NCBI GenBank assembly: GCA_035649275.1
Contig: DASRJW010000138.1
Location: 1-35,224 of the forward strand
Source: Candidatus Krumholzibacteriia bacterium
GTDB lineage: Bacteria; Krumholzibacteriota; Krumholzibacteriia; G020349025
Direction of reading: 5' to 3'
DNA length: 35,224 bases
Shown here: positions 8,501 to 17,260 of the stretch, in pieces
How positions within the stretch are numbered: position 1 is the stretch's first letter
How the letters are laid out: the number at the start of each line of letters is the position of its first letter
Translations under genes and position numbers: made by a program
Notes under the pieces: generated by a model
What the model saw: only the letters and a program-made list of their open reading frames with translations
Told to the model about the DNA's origin: nothing
The model's database searches: none

Positions 8501-9762
8501 AGCTTCACGGCCTCTGCCGCGTCGCCCTGGTAATAGAGCGGCGCCGTCTCGTCGCAGACGACCTCGCGCGGTGCGAGCCAGCCGAGTTCCTCCTTGCTCC
8601 AAGCGCACATCTGCGTCGGCGTGGCTGGGTGAGCATAGTCGCCGCCGTACGCGCCAGCGGCCATGAGGCAATACAGGCCCATCCCGCCGGTGCTCACCTG
8701 TCCCGCCGGGTCGTAGGCCGTGCGGTCGTAGAGGTCCGGCAGCCCGAGGGCGTGGCCGAACTCGTGGCTGAAGACGCCGATCTCGATGCGGCCGGCGAAG
8801 CAGGACAGCGCCGGCATGATCACGTAGTCGTCGACCAGGAGGGGCTGGCCGTTGGCGCCGATGTCGTTGGTGACAAAGGGCTGGCCGTGCTGGGTCCAGC
8901 CGGAGTACGAGAAGGAGTGCGACCAGATCTCGCTGCCACCGCATTCGCCGCCTTCGTTCGGGTGCACGAACATGACGAGGTCCACCTTGCCGTCGTCATC
9001 GCCGGAGTTGGGGACGTTGTCGGGCCCGTCATTGTCGTAGATGCGGAAATCGAGCGTCGGGTCCGCGGCCTGCAGCGTGTGGCGGATGAAGGCACCGGCC
9101 TCCCCCGACGCGGCGCTCGTTCCCAGGCCATTGTCGTCGCCGGTGTAGAACAGGCCGGGCTCGGGCAGGGGGAACCAGCCGAACACGCCGCCCTGTAGAT
9201 CGAAGGTGCCGTACGACATGTCCCGATAGTGCTCGCGCATCGACCCAGGCTGGCCGAGCGGGTTGGTGGCGCCGTACTCGAGGCTGAAGAGCTCGTCCAC
9301 GAGATCGGTCACGGGCCAGTCGGGGGCAGGCTTGTCGGCGTAGATGCCGGCAAGAACCGGGCAGAAGCGCGTCGTGGTGATGCGCGACGAGGCGATCGTC
9401 TCGGCCGAGCTGCGGGAGTGCCCCTTGCGCTCGAGCTCGCGGACGAGCTGGCGTCGTTGCAACTTCTGGCGCTCCACCACGCTGCGAAAACCTTGGCGAG
9501 GGTAGAAGAGTCCTGGGTCTCGGCGCAGCTCCTCCCGTACCGAAGCGGGCAGGCCGCGGCTGTTTCCGGGCGCTGGTGGCGGCATGGCGTTCGCTGCTCG
9601 GGGCACCAGGAGGAGCAAAGCCACGGTCACGGCCCAGGGCCGTGCGATGGTGATGGGCCAGGTCCGTGCGATGGTGATGGCCCGAGGCCGCGCGATGGAG
9701 AAGGGCCTGCCGCATGATCTGGTGGGTACACGGCCATTCCGCGGGTATTCGACACGATGCAT
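5530..9762 (-). CDS. Secreted M6-family (immune inhibitor A-like) metalloprotease
   Basis: A 1410-residue exported zinc protease. The signal peptide is unusually long (about 59 residues) because of a three-unit 8-residue repeat (see 9631-9702) before the hydrophobic core VTVALLLL. The catalytic domain (about 110-430) contains HEFGHALGLPDLYD with zinc ligands His333 and His337, catalytic Glu334 and the D of LPDLYD, as in M6 peptidases such as InhA. The C-terminal two thirds carry two similar modules, each a CARDB-like Ig domain (about 557-660 and 990-1095) followed by a jelly-roll/MAM-like domain with DGCLLELSLDGGESWIDV or a close copy. A fibronectin III domain lies between them (about 900-985) and a FlgD-like sorting domain ends in RKLAVLQ. 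The start at 9762 is supported by GAGGT about 10 bases upstream; a longer frame to 9945 lacks a signal peptide at its N-terminus. It probably degrades extracellular protein. Confidence 0.93.
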   Translation of the reverse strand: MHRVEYPRNGRVPTRSCGRPFSIARPRAITIARTWPITIARPWAVTVALLLLVPRAANAMPPPAPGNSRGLPASVREELRRDPGLFYPRQGFRSVVERQKLQRRQLVRELERKGHSRSSAETIASSRITTTRFCPVLAGIYADKPAPDWPVTDLVDELFSLEYGATNPLGQPGSMREHYRDMSYGTFDLQGGVFGWFPLPEPGLFYTGDDNGLGTSAASGEAGAFIRHTLQAADPTLDFRIYDNDGPDNVPNSGDDDGKVDLVMFVHPNEGGECGGSEIWSHSFSYSGWTQHGQPFVTNDIGANGQPLLVDDYVIMPALSCFAGRIEIGVFSHEFGHALGLPDLYDRTAYDPAGQVSTGGMGLYCLMAAGAYGGDYAHPATPTQMCAWSKEELGWLAPREVVCDETAPLYYQGDAAEAVKLWRGGDYSQNEWFLVENRQRKKWDQYLLGTGFLITHIDNNVLTQNDESCPTGNPCLTGHYQVMVIEADNQWEMQTAAPPVVGPWFGESEDFFSAENNANWDDTTLPSSRDHAGAATGVSVRNIGPSSQKMLASFSVGQVCDTTPSLSVSFSRVSGGCDLDGFVDPGENVSLAVTIRNGPTAAPATGITGTLTSQNPMLSVVQGSAQFPDLGRGRVGSTIVPFRIHGNPGAFCGATASLALDLAAAGGYSVTQNILVQLAVDSLFVAISPFVDDMESGTENGWQHGSTINEDDWSHNTNGNHTFGAIPGHSWFSVAPPTGKDVTLEPPAFVPSATTVVTFWHRYDTENDWDGCLLELSLDGGESWIDVGDQTDVGYDDAVMVNPQSSISGRRCWNGMNASYPLFDAVNLAMAPWQGQTCLLRFRMATDLASSGVVLPGWNLDDYQVTHAAILRQQCEATALCTGAETDAPIFAGLETASNPNTPACDVADLKWQAASDMSPPVTYLIYASSSSPVPTVTPIASTSLLKHRVTGLTPNATYYFVVRARDSQGNVDANVVERNVTLACDAPDLVIDAVQVAEVAGCDGDGRPDGGESLSLAVTVRNAGGTHAKAVGATLRSLSNHLSVEHPTSGYGDLDAQHFEGGDQPFAIRVSSQTPCLTTATLALDLSAEGGYTVTRTFDLELESNRELVPLQFFDDMEGTAPNGFTHAALSGVDDWGYTTSAAYSPTHAWFASDSPAIKNIVLVSPLLYVSPTSVLSFRHQYVLEDGYDGAVLEISADGGATWQDIGNTYNSTRVPVNPNGSPFARGTLFWSGNSNGFQMVTVNLGGMTAPLGQPLYAGKSVLVRWRLGCNAANLTPAEGWWLDEISLTDSGTFETVCDGTPACGTTDLTENRTPRLTVLEQNRPNPMNPATTIHYAVAPEDAGHVRLTIYNVAGRVVRRLVDSWQEEGAYRVTWNGIDATGTRVASGLYIYELQVGTRRLTRKLAVLQ
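9631..9702. repeat. 24-bp tandem repeat inside the M6 signal peptide
   Basis: Three consecutive 24-bp units (9631-9654, 9655-9678, 9679-9702) encode FSIARPRA, ITIARTWP and ITIARPWA. The first two units in window order differ at only two positions; the third is more diverged. A further segment, VTVALLLL, keeps the same 8-residue spacing. Because the unit is a multiple of three, copy-number change would lengthen or shorten the signal peptide n-region without breaking the frame. Confidence 0.8.
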
Positions 9763-9866
9763 TTCCGCTACCTCTAGGTCGAATGCGGTGAATGTTTGAA
9801 CGGGCGCCGCGCTCGGTCGAGACAGGCTGTGCTTCCCCGTCGTCGCTGCGCACGCGGCGCCCATTC

Positions 9867-10664
9867 CTATCGGTACAGGCCCTTCACACCACCCCAAACC
9901 CAAGTCTCGATCGGCACGAGCAAGCAGGGCTCGGCCACGAAGCAACTCTCTTCGCCGTTGGTCCCTGTGGCTTGGAACTTCCCGGCGAGCCAGGAGGCCT
10001 CATGGCCACCTTGCGGAAGAGTGCAGATGTTGCGGAAGTCGGCTGCCGAATCGAGCGTGGTCCCCAGATTGGTGAGCGACAGGGTGTAGCGCACCGTTCC
10101 CGCGACGACGAGAGGCGAGAAGACGTCGCCCTGGGCCACGCACGCTGCGTAGACCTGCGGGTCGACCAGACCGGCCTTGACGCCCTCGAGGGTGGTCACG
10201 CCGTTGGTGAAGATGCCGAACCCGCCGGTGGCGCTCGATCCCTCCAGGTGATACCAGGTGGTTCCCTGGTCGGCGACGAGCGTCGTGCACGCCGCAGGGA
10301 TGGGAACGCCGTCGTAGACCGTGCCCGTGCTGACGATGCTCGAACCCGCCAGGATGGTGGCGCCGGTGAGGCTCACGCCGGTGCCCGGAGGCACGTTGAA
10401 AAAGAACCCGGTGAGGACGGGATTCCCGAGCGCCGGGCTCTGGAAGGGGAAGACTCCGGAGGTGTTCTCGATGGTGAAGGTCACCGTCGCCGTCCCGGTC
10501 CCGGAGGCGAAGTTGCCGCCCGTGGCCGTGAAACCGATGGTGGCCTGAAACGACACTGTTTGATTCTCGGGACACAGGCCGTCCACGTTGGCGACGATCT
10601 GATCGGCCGACGCCGCGCCGGGCGCAAAGGCGAGGGTCACGATCGCAACGAACAGTGTTTTCAT
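9867..10664 (-). CDS. Secreted protein of unknown function, 265 residues
   Basis: An exported protein with a clean signal peptide (MKTLFVAIVTLAFAPGAASA, residues 1-20) and a mature part rich in Thr, Gly and Val with predicted beta strands (for example GTGTATVTFTIENTSG). This is typical of an Ig-like or adhesin-type beta-sandwich. Four or more cysteines in the mature part may form disulfides. It has no FlgD-like sorting domain, unlike its neighbours; the C-terminus reads ETWVWGGVKGLYR. The start at 10664 has AAGGAG seven bases upstream. The gene lies between the S8 subtilase (85 bases) and the M6 protease (104 bases) on the same strand, so all three may be co-transcribed. I cannot name a family. 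Confidence 0.8.
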   Translation of the reverse strand: MKTLFVAIVTLAFAPGAASADQIVANVDGLCPENQTVSFQATIGFTATGGNFASGTGTATVTFTIENTSGVFPFQSPALGNPVLTGFFFNVPPGTGVSLTGATILAGSSIVSTGTVYDGVPIPAACTTLVADQGTTWYHLEGSSATGGFGIFTNGVTTLEGVKAGLVDPQVYAACVAQGDVFSPLVVAGTVRYTLSLTNLGTTLDSAADFRNICTLPQGGHEASWLAGKFQATGTNGEESCFVAEPCLLVPIETWVWGGVKGLYR

Positions 10665-10749
10665 GGCGTGGCTCCTTGGTTGCGCGGTGGTTGTACCAAG
10701 CATCTCTCTCGGCCGACACCTCACGGCCCGCTCCTCCCTTCGCTGGGCA

Positions 10750-13700
10750 TCAGCGGAGCAGTGTCATTTTCCGCGTCGCCAGGGTTCCGCCCCCTGCGAG
10801 CTCGTAGAAGTAGACGCCGCTCGGCATGTCGAGTCCCGCCTTGCTGCGCCCGTCCCACCAGACCAGGTGCTCTCCCGCCGGACGCTCCTCGTTCAGGAGC
10901 ACCTGAACCAGTCGGCCGGCGACGTCATAGACGGCGAGTCGAACCCGGCCCCCTTGCGGCAGCGCGAAGGCGATGCGGGTGCGGGGGTTGAACGGGTTCG
11001 GCACGTTCGGGTCCAGCCGGTAGGCCGGAGGCGTCGTCGCGATCTCGGGCTGGTCGCTCGTTGTCATCTGCGTCGTCGAGATCGTGTACAAATGGTACGG
11101 ACTCGGCTGGCTCTGTGAATTGGCGACGACGAAGGTGTAGGGGCCGCCGGCCGGGATCCAACGCACGACCTCGGTGGCCCCGTGCGTCGCCGACTGCGCC
11201 ATGAGCCTTCCCAACGGATCCAAGAGGTAGAGAGAGAGCGCGTTGCCGTCCGGCACCTCCAAGACCGCCGTGATCAGAAGAGTGGACGAGTTCGTGGCGA
11301 CGAGGTGAGGGGCGCCGGTCAGAAGGTCCGTCAATCCAGCAACGGTGCCCGCTGCAGAAACGGAAGTCTCCGTCGGGTTGCCGGTCCCGCTGCTGGCGCC
11401 ATCATGAATGACGAACTCGTCCACGTAGATCATGTCCCTCTGCGGCTCGGGAGAGTCGTTCCGCACCACGAGACGGAAGACGTGGTCGCCATCGGCCGTC
11501 TCGAAGGCAGCGACCTCTCCGAAGCTGAGATCCTTCTTGCCGGAGTGGTCCGGCTTGTCCGGATCCGCTGGATCACGGTGGAAGTCAACGAGTCCCTGCG
11601 AGGTGGCGTCGATGAAGACTTCGGCATTGCCGCCCCGCGGCCCGCGGGCGATCCGCATCTCCACTTTCGACCCCGACCAGGCGAACTCGAGGAAAGCTTC
11701 GCCCCCGCCAGCGCCGACGTTGCGGCAGTAGTGGCCGTCACTGGCGCGCGAGTCCTCCACGCGGTGCCAGCCGCCGCTGCGGCTGACGCTCGGGTCGTCG
11801 CAATCCAGATGCGTGATGACGGGTGGCGTGGCCACTCGGCCCACGGCAGCGGCGGCGTTCACCAAACCGAAACCATGCAGCGGATCCCATCCGGGAGCAC
11901 CGAGATCCGTTGCGGTTTCGTCGATGATCGCGCGCACCTGCTCGTTCGAGAGCAAGGGGTCGGAGCCGAAGACCAGAGCAGCCACGCCGGACACGTGCGG
12001 GCACGCCATGGAGGTGCCACTCAGCTTGGTGAAGTCACTCCTGCCGTTGAATATCGTCACCGTCGGATGGTCCGGCAACGCGGCCAGGGCCGCGCCGTCC
12101 TCCTGTGACATGGAGACAGCAGGCACCCAGTCGCGGCCGCGCGTGTCGTCCCGGGCAGTCCCGAGGGTGCCGTTGAAGTTGCCCGCGGCGTTGTTGTAGA
12201 GGATGACGCCAATGGCCCCCGCGTCCTGCGCCGCTCGCACTTTGTCGGCGAAGCTCGTGCCGCCGCGCTGTACCAGCACGATGTTTCCGGCGGACTCGGG
12301 CGGGTAGTCCGAGGGCAGGAGCCCGAGGCCCGCATCGACGGCCAAAGCAGTGATCCCTGGGGTCGTGGCCGCGAACTCCAAGGGATTGGCGTCGAGCCTC
12401 GCTCCAGCGTGGTCGACGCGGGCTTCACTGCCCGTGCCGCGGGGGAAGGTGGAGCGGACGTCGACCCCTGGCGCTACGACCTCGAGGCCTGGTCCGAAGT
12501 CGGAGAACTGCGCTCTTGCGAGCGTCCTATCCACGGCTCCGACGGCCAGCACGTCGGGATAGCCGGCGGGGAAGTTGAGGACCGGCGTTCCCACACCCTC
12601 CACGCCGTTGCCCGCGGCGGCGACCACCAGCAGGCCGGCCGCGAAGGCCGCCCCGTAGGCGGAGAGGCCAGTGGTGCTCGGTACCCTGCCGCCGAGGCTC
12701 ATGCTGGCGACGCGAATATCGTTCTGCACGCACCAGTCGATGGCGGCCAGGATGTCCGATTCGAAGCCGCTGCCGGCATCGCTCAGCACCTTTAGGGCGT
12801 AGAGCTCTACCTCGGGGGCGACACCGACCACGCCGACGCCGTTGCGCTCGCCGGCGATGGTGCCGGCGCAGTGCGTGCCGTGGCCATGGCCATCTGCCGG
12901 CACGGGTGTATCGGTGACGAAGTTGTAACCGCCGCGGAAACGGTCATCGAGATCGAAGTGCAGCGCATCGATGCCGGTGTCGAGAACAGCCACCTTGATC
13001 GTCCGCCCGGTGGTCCGCTCCCAGACCGCTGGCGCGCCGACGGTCGTGATGCCCCAGGGAACGTCCTCACCGTCTGCCGTAGAGAAGGCCGACCCCTGCA
13101 TCGGCACCGAGGTCGGCGAACCCTCGGCGTCGTGTTGGAAGACGAGGGAGCCCGCATAGGGCCCCGACGCCGGGGGACGAAAGCTCACCTCGAAGCCTTG
13201 GCTCGTCCCCGGCGCCAGGACTGCTCCGCTCGGCGTGACGGTGAAGGCGGTGTTGTTGGAGGTCACGTTGGAGACGGTGAGGGAGCGAGTGGAGCTGCTG
13301 TTGGTGACCGTCGCCGTGATCGTCCCGCTCGCTCCAGCCTCGAGGCTGCCGAAGTCCAGGCTTCCTGGTTGGACGGAGAATTCCGCCGTCACGCTCTGTA
13401 AGGGGAAGCTGCGCCCGCCGCCGCTGTTCGGAGCGCGATCGATGTTGACGAGCACGCCGCCCACGCCGGTGGCGCCCACGAGCTGCTGGCACTCGACGTA
13501 GGGGCTCCCCAGGACGTCTCCCGCTCCCGGAGCGGCGTTGCCGTTCGGCGCGCCGGCGAAGTTCGTGTTGGTCATCAGGATCTCGATGATCCCGCTCTCG
13601 ACGTGGATCGCCCCGGCATCGGCAGGACCGACATCGGTGGCGAAGTTGCCATCGATGAAGCCGTAGCCGAAGGTGGGGGGTCCGGTCTCGGGCTTGCGCA

Positions 13701-14310
13701 TTTCGACGTAGTACTCGTCTGCCGCGGTGCTGCCGGGTTTCTGCAGGGAGAAGACGAGCTTCCAGATGCCGTTGATGGGAAAGCCGTCGCCTGTCTGCGG
13801 GTTCGCCCCGGCGAGGCTTTGCACCCGAATCGAGAACAGCAGGTGCTCCGTATCGGGCTGGGACAGCCAAGCTGCAAGGATGTCCTGAGTCGCGTTTCCC
13901 GGCGGCGACTGGTCCCCGGCACTGGCACTCTCGTCGATCTCGGGGTCACTCTCGTTCCCCTGTGCGAGCATGACATTGTCCGGCTCGACGTAGTGCACCC
14001 GGTCATCCTGGCGGATCGCCTCGACGATGGCGTCACTCCCGGCCTGGATGGCGTAGGCCGGCACGAGCGAGTAGGCATGCAGGATCTGGGCACCATGCCC
14101 GGTGACCATGGCGCGCTCGCTTGGGCCCGGTGGGTTGTAGAAGGCGACGAAGTAGCGCCCTGCCGCGGACGCCACTGGGCGCTCCATGGGATAGCCGCCG
14201 AGCCTCTGGCCTTCGCCGGCTTGCTTCCCGAGGGAGGGATCGGCCCCGAGAGCGAGACAGGCGATGAAGACGGAAACCCAATGACTGGGACGTCGAAGGC
14301 AGGATTCCAT
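10750..14310 (-). CDS. Secreted S8 subtilisin-like serine protease, multidomain
   Basis: An 1186-residue protein. A signal peptide (to about residue 31) is followed by an I9-type propeptide (about 40-105, including RYFVAFYNPPGPSERA and VHYVEPDNVM). A domain I do not recognise follows (about 125-285), then an ASH/HYDIN-like Ig domain (about 305-407, FSVQPGSLDFGSL). The S8 catalytic domain spans about 415-810, with Asp444 in VLDTGID, His477 in GHGTHCAG and Ser767 in GTSMACPHVSG, so the triad is complete. A PA domain (about 640-725, NIVLVQRGGTSFADKVRAA) is inserted between His and Ser, as in cucumisin- and lactocepin-type enzymes. After it come a jelly-roll-like domain (about 830-970), a pre-peptidase-type beta domain and a FlgD-like sorting domain ending in RKMTLLR. 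The ATG at 14310 starts the signal peptide, with GGGAGAG upstream. The protein likely acts in extracellular proteolysis. Confidence 0.93.
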   Translation of the reverse strand: MESCLRRPSHWVSVFIACLALGADPSLGKQAGEGQRLGGYPMERPVASAAGRYFVAFYNPPGPSERAMVTGHGAQILHAYSLVPAYAIQAGSDAIVEAIRQDDRVHYVEPDNVMLAQGNESDPEIDESASAGDQSPPGNATQDILAAWLSQPDTEHLLFSIRVQSLAGANPQTGDGFPINGIWKLVFSLQKPGSTAADEYYVEMRKPETGPPTFGYGFIDGNFATDVGPADAGAIHVESGIIEILMTNTNFAGAPNGNAAPGAGDVLGSPYVECQQLVGATGVGGVLVNIDRAPNSGGGRSFPLQSVTAEFSVQPGSLDFGSLEAGASGTITATVTNSSSTRSLTVSNVTSNNTAFTVTPSGAVLAPGTSQGFEVSFRPPASGPYAGSLVFQHDAEGSPTSVPMQGSAFSTADGEDVPWGITTVGAPAVWERTTGRTIKVAVLDTGIDALHFDLDDRFRGGYNFVTDTPVPADGHGHGTHCAGTIAGERNGVGVVGVAPEVELYALKVLSDAGSGFESDILAAIDWCVQNDIRVASMSLGGRVPSTTGLSAYGAAFAAGLLVVAAAGNGVEGVGTPVLNFPAGYPDVLAVGAVDRTLARAQFSDFGPGLEVVAPGVDVRSTFPRGTGSEARVDHAGARLDANPLEFAATTPGITALAVDAGLGLLPSDYPPESAGNIVLVQRGGTSFADKVRAAQDAGAIGVILYNNAAGNFNGTLGTARDDTRGRDWVPAVSMSQEDGAALAALPDHPTVTIFNGRSDFTKLSGTSMACPHVSGVAALVFGSDPLLSNEQVRAIIDETATDLGAPGWDPLHGFGLVNAAAAVGRVATPPVITHLDCDDPSVSRSGGWHRVEDSRASDGHYCRNVGAGGGEAFLEFAWSGSKVEMRIARGPRGGNAEVFIDATSQGLVDFHRDPADPDKPDHSGKKDLSFGEVAAFETADGDHVFRLVVRNDSPEPQRDMIYVDEFVIHDGASSGTGNPTETSVSAAGTVAGLTDLLTGAPHLVATNSSTLLITAVLEVPDGNALSLYLLDPLGRLMAQSATHGATEVVRWIPAGGPYTFVVANSQSQPSPYHLYTISTTQMTTSDQPEIATTPPAYRLDPNVPNPFNPRTRIAFALPQGGRVRLAVYDVAGRLVQVLLNEERPAGEHLVWWDGRSKAGLDMPSGVYFYELAGGGTLATRKMTLLR

Positions 14311-14648
14311 GACCAGGCTCTCCCGGATACTGGAAGGAGTCTGCTGCACCGCTCGGCGCGGAGCGCGGCCACCTCCATGGTGCATTCTTGGCGGAGGAGA
14401 ACGAGGGAGAGTCTCGCGAAAGGAGAATGACGTCGCCGTGAATTCCGCATTACATGTGCTTCATCCTGGTACCGGCCAGCGGAGGGGCAGAGAGGAGCCG
14501 CCGGCTCACATCCTTTGGCGGCAGAAACACATTGAATCTGCGGTACTTCTTCAACATCGTGGGGGAGGCGCAGGCTCGTTGCCTTGATCCAGCTCCGGAA
14601 CCAGGCGGCGGACGTGCAAGAGGGACCGAACCCCCATGGGCCGGCGGT
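14311..14648. other. Divergent intergenic region between subtilase and yfiR
   Basis: About 340 bases separate two divergent transcription units, so promoters for both should lie here. I see GCCGCC...GGCGGC as a short inverted repeat near 14497-14522 and a moderately AT-rich patch around 14440-14460 and 14525-14555. No -35/-10 pair at proper spacing could be defined with confidence. The plus-strand frame of yfiR is open through part of the region but lacks protein-like composition upstream of 14649. Confidence 0.4.
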
Positions 14649-15281
14649 ATGGCGCTTCCGAGACTCCCCCCCAGGAGCCCACGGAGGCCGGCGCGTCAGC
14701 AGCCGGGCCGGCGCCAGCCGCTGTCCGGGAGTTGCCGGCGCTCGACGGGGGCGATGCTCTGCCTACTTCTCGCCGCGACGGCGCCCGCCGCGTCCCAGCC
14801 CACGACCCCCACGGAGCATCAGGTCAAGGCAGCGTTTCTCTACAACTTCGGTCGTTTCGTGACCTGGCCCGCGCGCGCCTTCGCCGACAGCACGGCCCCC
14901 TTGCTCGTGGGCATCCTGGGTGAGGATCCCTTCGGAACGGAAATCGACGCCATGCTGCGGGGCAAGACGGTGGAAGGCAGGCCGGTGCAGGTGCAGCGTT
15001 TCCAGGAGCTTCGGGATCTCGGTCCTTGCCACATCCTCTTCACCGCTCGGTCGGATCCCGCTTTTTTGCAACAGTTGTTCGCCACCCTGCGCGGGCGCCC
15101 GGTGCTGACCGTCGGCGAGTCGACGGATTTCACCTCTCGCGGTGGGGTCATCCGGTTCTACTTGGAAGAAAACAGGGTGCGCTTCGAGATCAACGTGCGG
15201 GCGGCGCAACGGGCCGAGCTGTGGATCAGCTCCAAGCTGCTGAAGCTGGCACGGATCGTCGGGGAGGAGTCCGAGCGCTGA
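14649..15281 (+). CDS. yfiR: YfiR family (DUF4154) periplasmic regulator
   Basis: About 210 residues. The YfiR/DUF4154 domain is clear: EHQVKAAFLYNFGRFVTWP near the mature N-terminus, then VGILGEDPFG, a central CHILFT segment, VLTVGES and the C-terminal IRFYLEENRVRFEINVRAA...SKLLKLARIV. In Pseudomonas, YfiR is a periplasmic protein that represses the membrane diguanylate cyclase YfiN by binding its periplasmic domain. Export is expected through the hydrophobic MLCLLLAATAPAASQ. The start is uncertain: ATG 14649 gives a long Arg/Pro-rich n-region, while ATG 14754 gives a very short signal with no basic residue. Only one base separates its stop from the kinase start, so the two are one operon and probably partners. 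The usual cysteine pair of Pseudomonas YfiR was not located. Confidence 0.88.
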   Translation: MALPRLPPRSPRRPARQQPGRRQPLSGSCRRSTGAMLCLLLAATAPAASQPTTPTEHQVKAAFLYNFGRFVTWPARAFADSTAPLLVGILGEDPFGTEIDAMLRGKTVEGRPVQVQRFQELRDLGPCHILFTARSDPAFLQQLFATLRGRPVLTVGESTDFTSRGGVIRFYLEENRVRFEINVRAAQRAELWISSKLLKLARIVGEESER

Positions 15282-15282
15282 C

Positions 15283-16725
15283 ATGAAGAGATTTCGCGAC
15301 CTGGCCATCCAGCGCAAGATGATCCTGATCATCATGGCCACGACCATGGTGGCGTTGCTGCTCGTCTGCTCTGGGTTCGTGGTGTACGACGTGCTGGCTT
15401 TTCGCCGCTCCATCCTGGGGAATCTGTCGATCCTGGCCAGCGTCATCGCCTCGAACAGCACGGCGGCGCTGGCCTTCGGCGACAGCGCCGCCGCTGGCGA
15501 GACCTTGGCGGCACTCCAGGCGGAGACCCACATCGTCGAAGCGGCGATGTACAACTCCCAGGGACAAGTGTTCGCGACCTACTCCCGCGCCGCCGGCGGG
15601 ACGTTTTCGCCTCCCCCTCCGCAAGACGATGGACACCACTTCGGTGACGACCACCTGTCCCTGCACCGGGGCATCGAGTTGGCGGGGGAGCGGCTAGGGA
15701 CGCTGTACATCCGCTCGGATCTGGCAGCCATGCGTACGCGGCTCACCCGCTACGCCCAGATCGTCGGTCTCGTCGTCGCCACCTCGCTCGTCGTGACCCT
15801 GTGGCTCTCCGCCCAGCTGCAGCGCCTCATCTCCGCTCCCATCCTACGGCTCGTACACACGGTGCGCCGAGTCTCGGCGGAGAGCGACTACTCCTTGCGC
15901 ACCGCGAGCACGGGACGGGACGAGCTCGGGACCTTGATCGACACCTTCAACGAGATGCTGGGGCAGATCCAAACGCGGGAAAGCGCCTTGCAAGAGCGCA
16001 CCCGGCAGCTCGAGGCGGCGAACAAGGAGCTCGAGTCCTTTAGTTACTCCGTCTCCCACGATCTACGTGTCCCGTTGCGCGCCATCGACGGCTTCTCGCT
16101 CATCCTCCTCGAGGAGCATGGTGGGGAACTGGGCGCCGAGGGGAAACGACTGTTGCAGGTCATCCGCTCGAGCGCTCAGGAAATGGGTCAGCTCATCGAT
16201 GATCTGCTGTCCTTCTCGCGCTTCGGGCGGCTCCAGATGGAGCGATCCGAGGTGGATATGAACGGTCTCACTAGACAGCTGGTGGAAGAACTGCTGGCTC
16301 TGGAAGGCCCGCGCCGTCCACGGGTGGAGATCACCGACCTGCCCGCCACCCAGGGCGACCGCCGCATGCTACGGCAGGTGTTCGTGAACCTCGTGGCCAA
16401 CGCGCTCAAGTTCACCCGCCACCAGGCGGATCCCCGGGTGACCATCGGCGGTTTCGCGACCGCGAGCGAGACGGTCTACTTCGTGCGTGACAACGGCGTC
16501 GGGTTCGACATGCGCTACGCCGACAAGTTGTTCAACGTCTTCCAGCGCTTGCACAGTACCGAGGAGTTCGAAGGCACCGGCGTGGGGTTGGCGATCGTGC
16601 AGCGGATCGTGCATCGCCACGGCGGCCGCGTCTGGGCCGAGGGCGAGGTGGGCCACGGTGCGACCTTCTACTTCGCCCTCCCGGGTCAGGTTCTTGAAGC
16701 GTCACCGGGCGCGGGCTATTCTTGA
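15283..16725 (+). CDS. CHASE8-like/HAMP sensor histidine kinase
   Basis: A 480-residue membrane kinase. TM1 is about residues 14-35 ([17 protein letters not shown]). The periplasmic domain (about 36-160) has the CHASE8-type pattern [18 protein letters not shown]...ETLAALQAE, and TM2 is about 163-183. A HAMP segment follows (about 184-238), then a HisKA domain with phospho-acceptor His259 in [15 protein letters not shown]. The HATPase has N box [10 protein letters not shown]1 DNGVGFD and G2 GTGVGLAIV. The HisKA type resembles bacteriophytochrome kinases that pair with Rcp1-like receivers, and exactly such a receiver follows. CHASE8 is the periplasmic domain of YfiN, the target of YfiR, so YfiR probably gates this kinase by contact with the periplasmic domain (inference). 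Confidence 0.92.
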   Translation: MKRFRDLAIQRKMILIIMATTMVALLLVCSGFVVYDVLAFRRSILGNLSILASVIASNSTAALAFGDSAAAGETLAALQAETHIVEAAMYNSQGQVFATYSRAAGGTFSPPPPQDDGHHFGDDHLSLHRGIELAGERLGTLYIRSDLAAMRTRLTRYAQIVGLVVATSLVVTLWLSAQLQRLISAPILRLVHTVRRVSAESDYSLRTASTGRDELGTLIDTFNEMLGQIQTRESALQERTRQLEAANKELESFSYSVSHDLRVPLRAIDGFSLILLEEHGGELGAEGKRLLQVIRSSAQEMGQLIDDLLSFSRFGRLQMERSEVDMNGLTRQLVEELLALEGPRRPRVEITDLPATQGDRRMLRQVFVNLVANALKFTRHQADPRVTIGGFATASETVYFVRDNGVGFDMRYADKLFNVFQRLHSTEEFEGTGVGLAIVQRIVHRHGGRVWAEGEVGHGATFYFALPGQVLEASPGAGYS

Positions 16726-16795
16726 ACCAGTCGCCCAGGGCTCTCCCCGGTCCGGACCTGCAACGGCCGGCCGCGCCCCGAAAAGGAGTCCCGAC

Positions 16796-17248
16796 ATGTC
16801 CGGTGGTAAGACGACGGCTCCAGGGGACGTGGACATTCTGCTCGTCGAGGACAACGCCAACGACATGGAGCTCACCCTGCGGGTGCTGCGGAAGATCGCC
16901 ACCGCCAGCAGGATCCGCGTCGTCCGCGACGGAGCCGAGGCGCTCGAGTTCCTCTTCCCGCCCGGGGCGACGGCTGAGGCGGCGCCGGAGCCGAAGATGA
17001 TCCTCCTGGATTTGAAGCTCCCCAAAGTGGACGGCCTGGAAGTGCTGCATCGGATCAAGATGGACGAGCGCACGCGGTGCATTCCGACGGTGGTACTCAC
17101 CTCCTCGCGGGAGGAGCGCGACCTCCTGCGCAGCTATCGCCTCGGAGCGAACAGCTACGTGGTCAAGCCCGTGCGGTTCGACGAGTTCGAAGAAGCTGTG
17201 TCGGAGCTCGGTCTCTACTGGTTGCAGCGGAACGCCCTGCCGACTTGA
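16796..17248 (+). CDS. Single-domain response regulator (Rcp1-like)
   Basis: A 150-residue protein that is a receiver domain only. Acidic residues are in [12 protein letters not shown] (Glu18, Asp19), the phospho-acceptor is Asp72 in ILLDLKLP, a Thr/Ser switch is in VVLTSS, and the Lys is in YVVKPV. The extended loop before the phospho-Asp strand (about residues 54-66) and the N-D-x-E-L pattern are typical of Rcp1-like partners of phytochrome-type kinases. A very good AAAAGGAG lies at 16781-16788. The gene sits 70 bases after the kinase and has no output domain, so it either relays phosphate to another protein or acts by protein-protein contact. Confidence 0.92.
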   Translation: MSGGKTTAPGDVDILLVEDNANDMELTLRVLRKIATASRIRVVRDGAEALEFLFPPGATAEAAPEPKMILLDLKLPKVDGLEVLHRIKMDERTRCIPTVVLTSSREERDLLRSYRLGANSYVVKPVRFDEFEEAVSELGLYWLQRNALPT

Positions 17249-17260
17249 TCACTGGCACTC

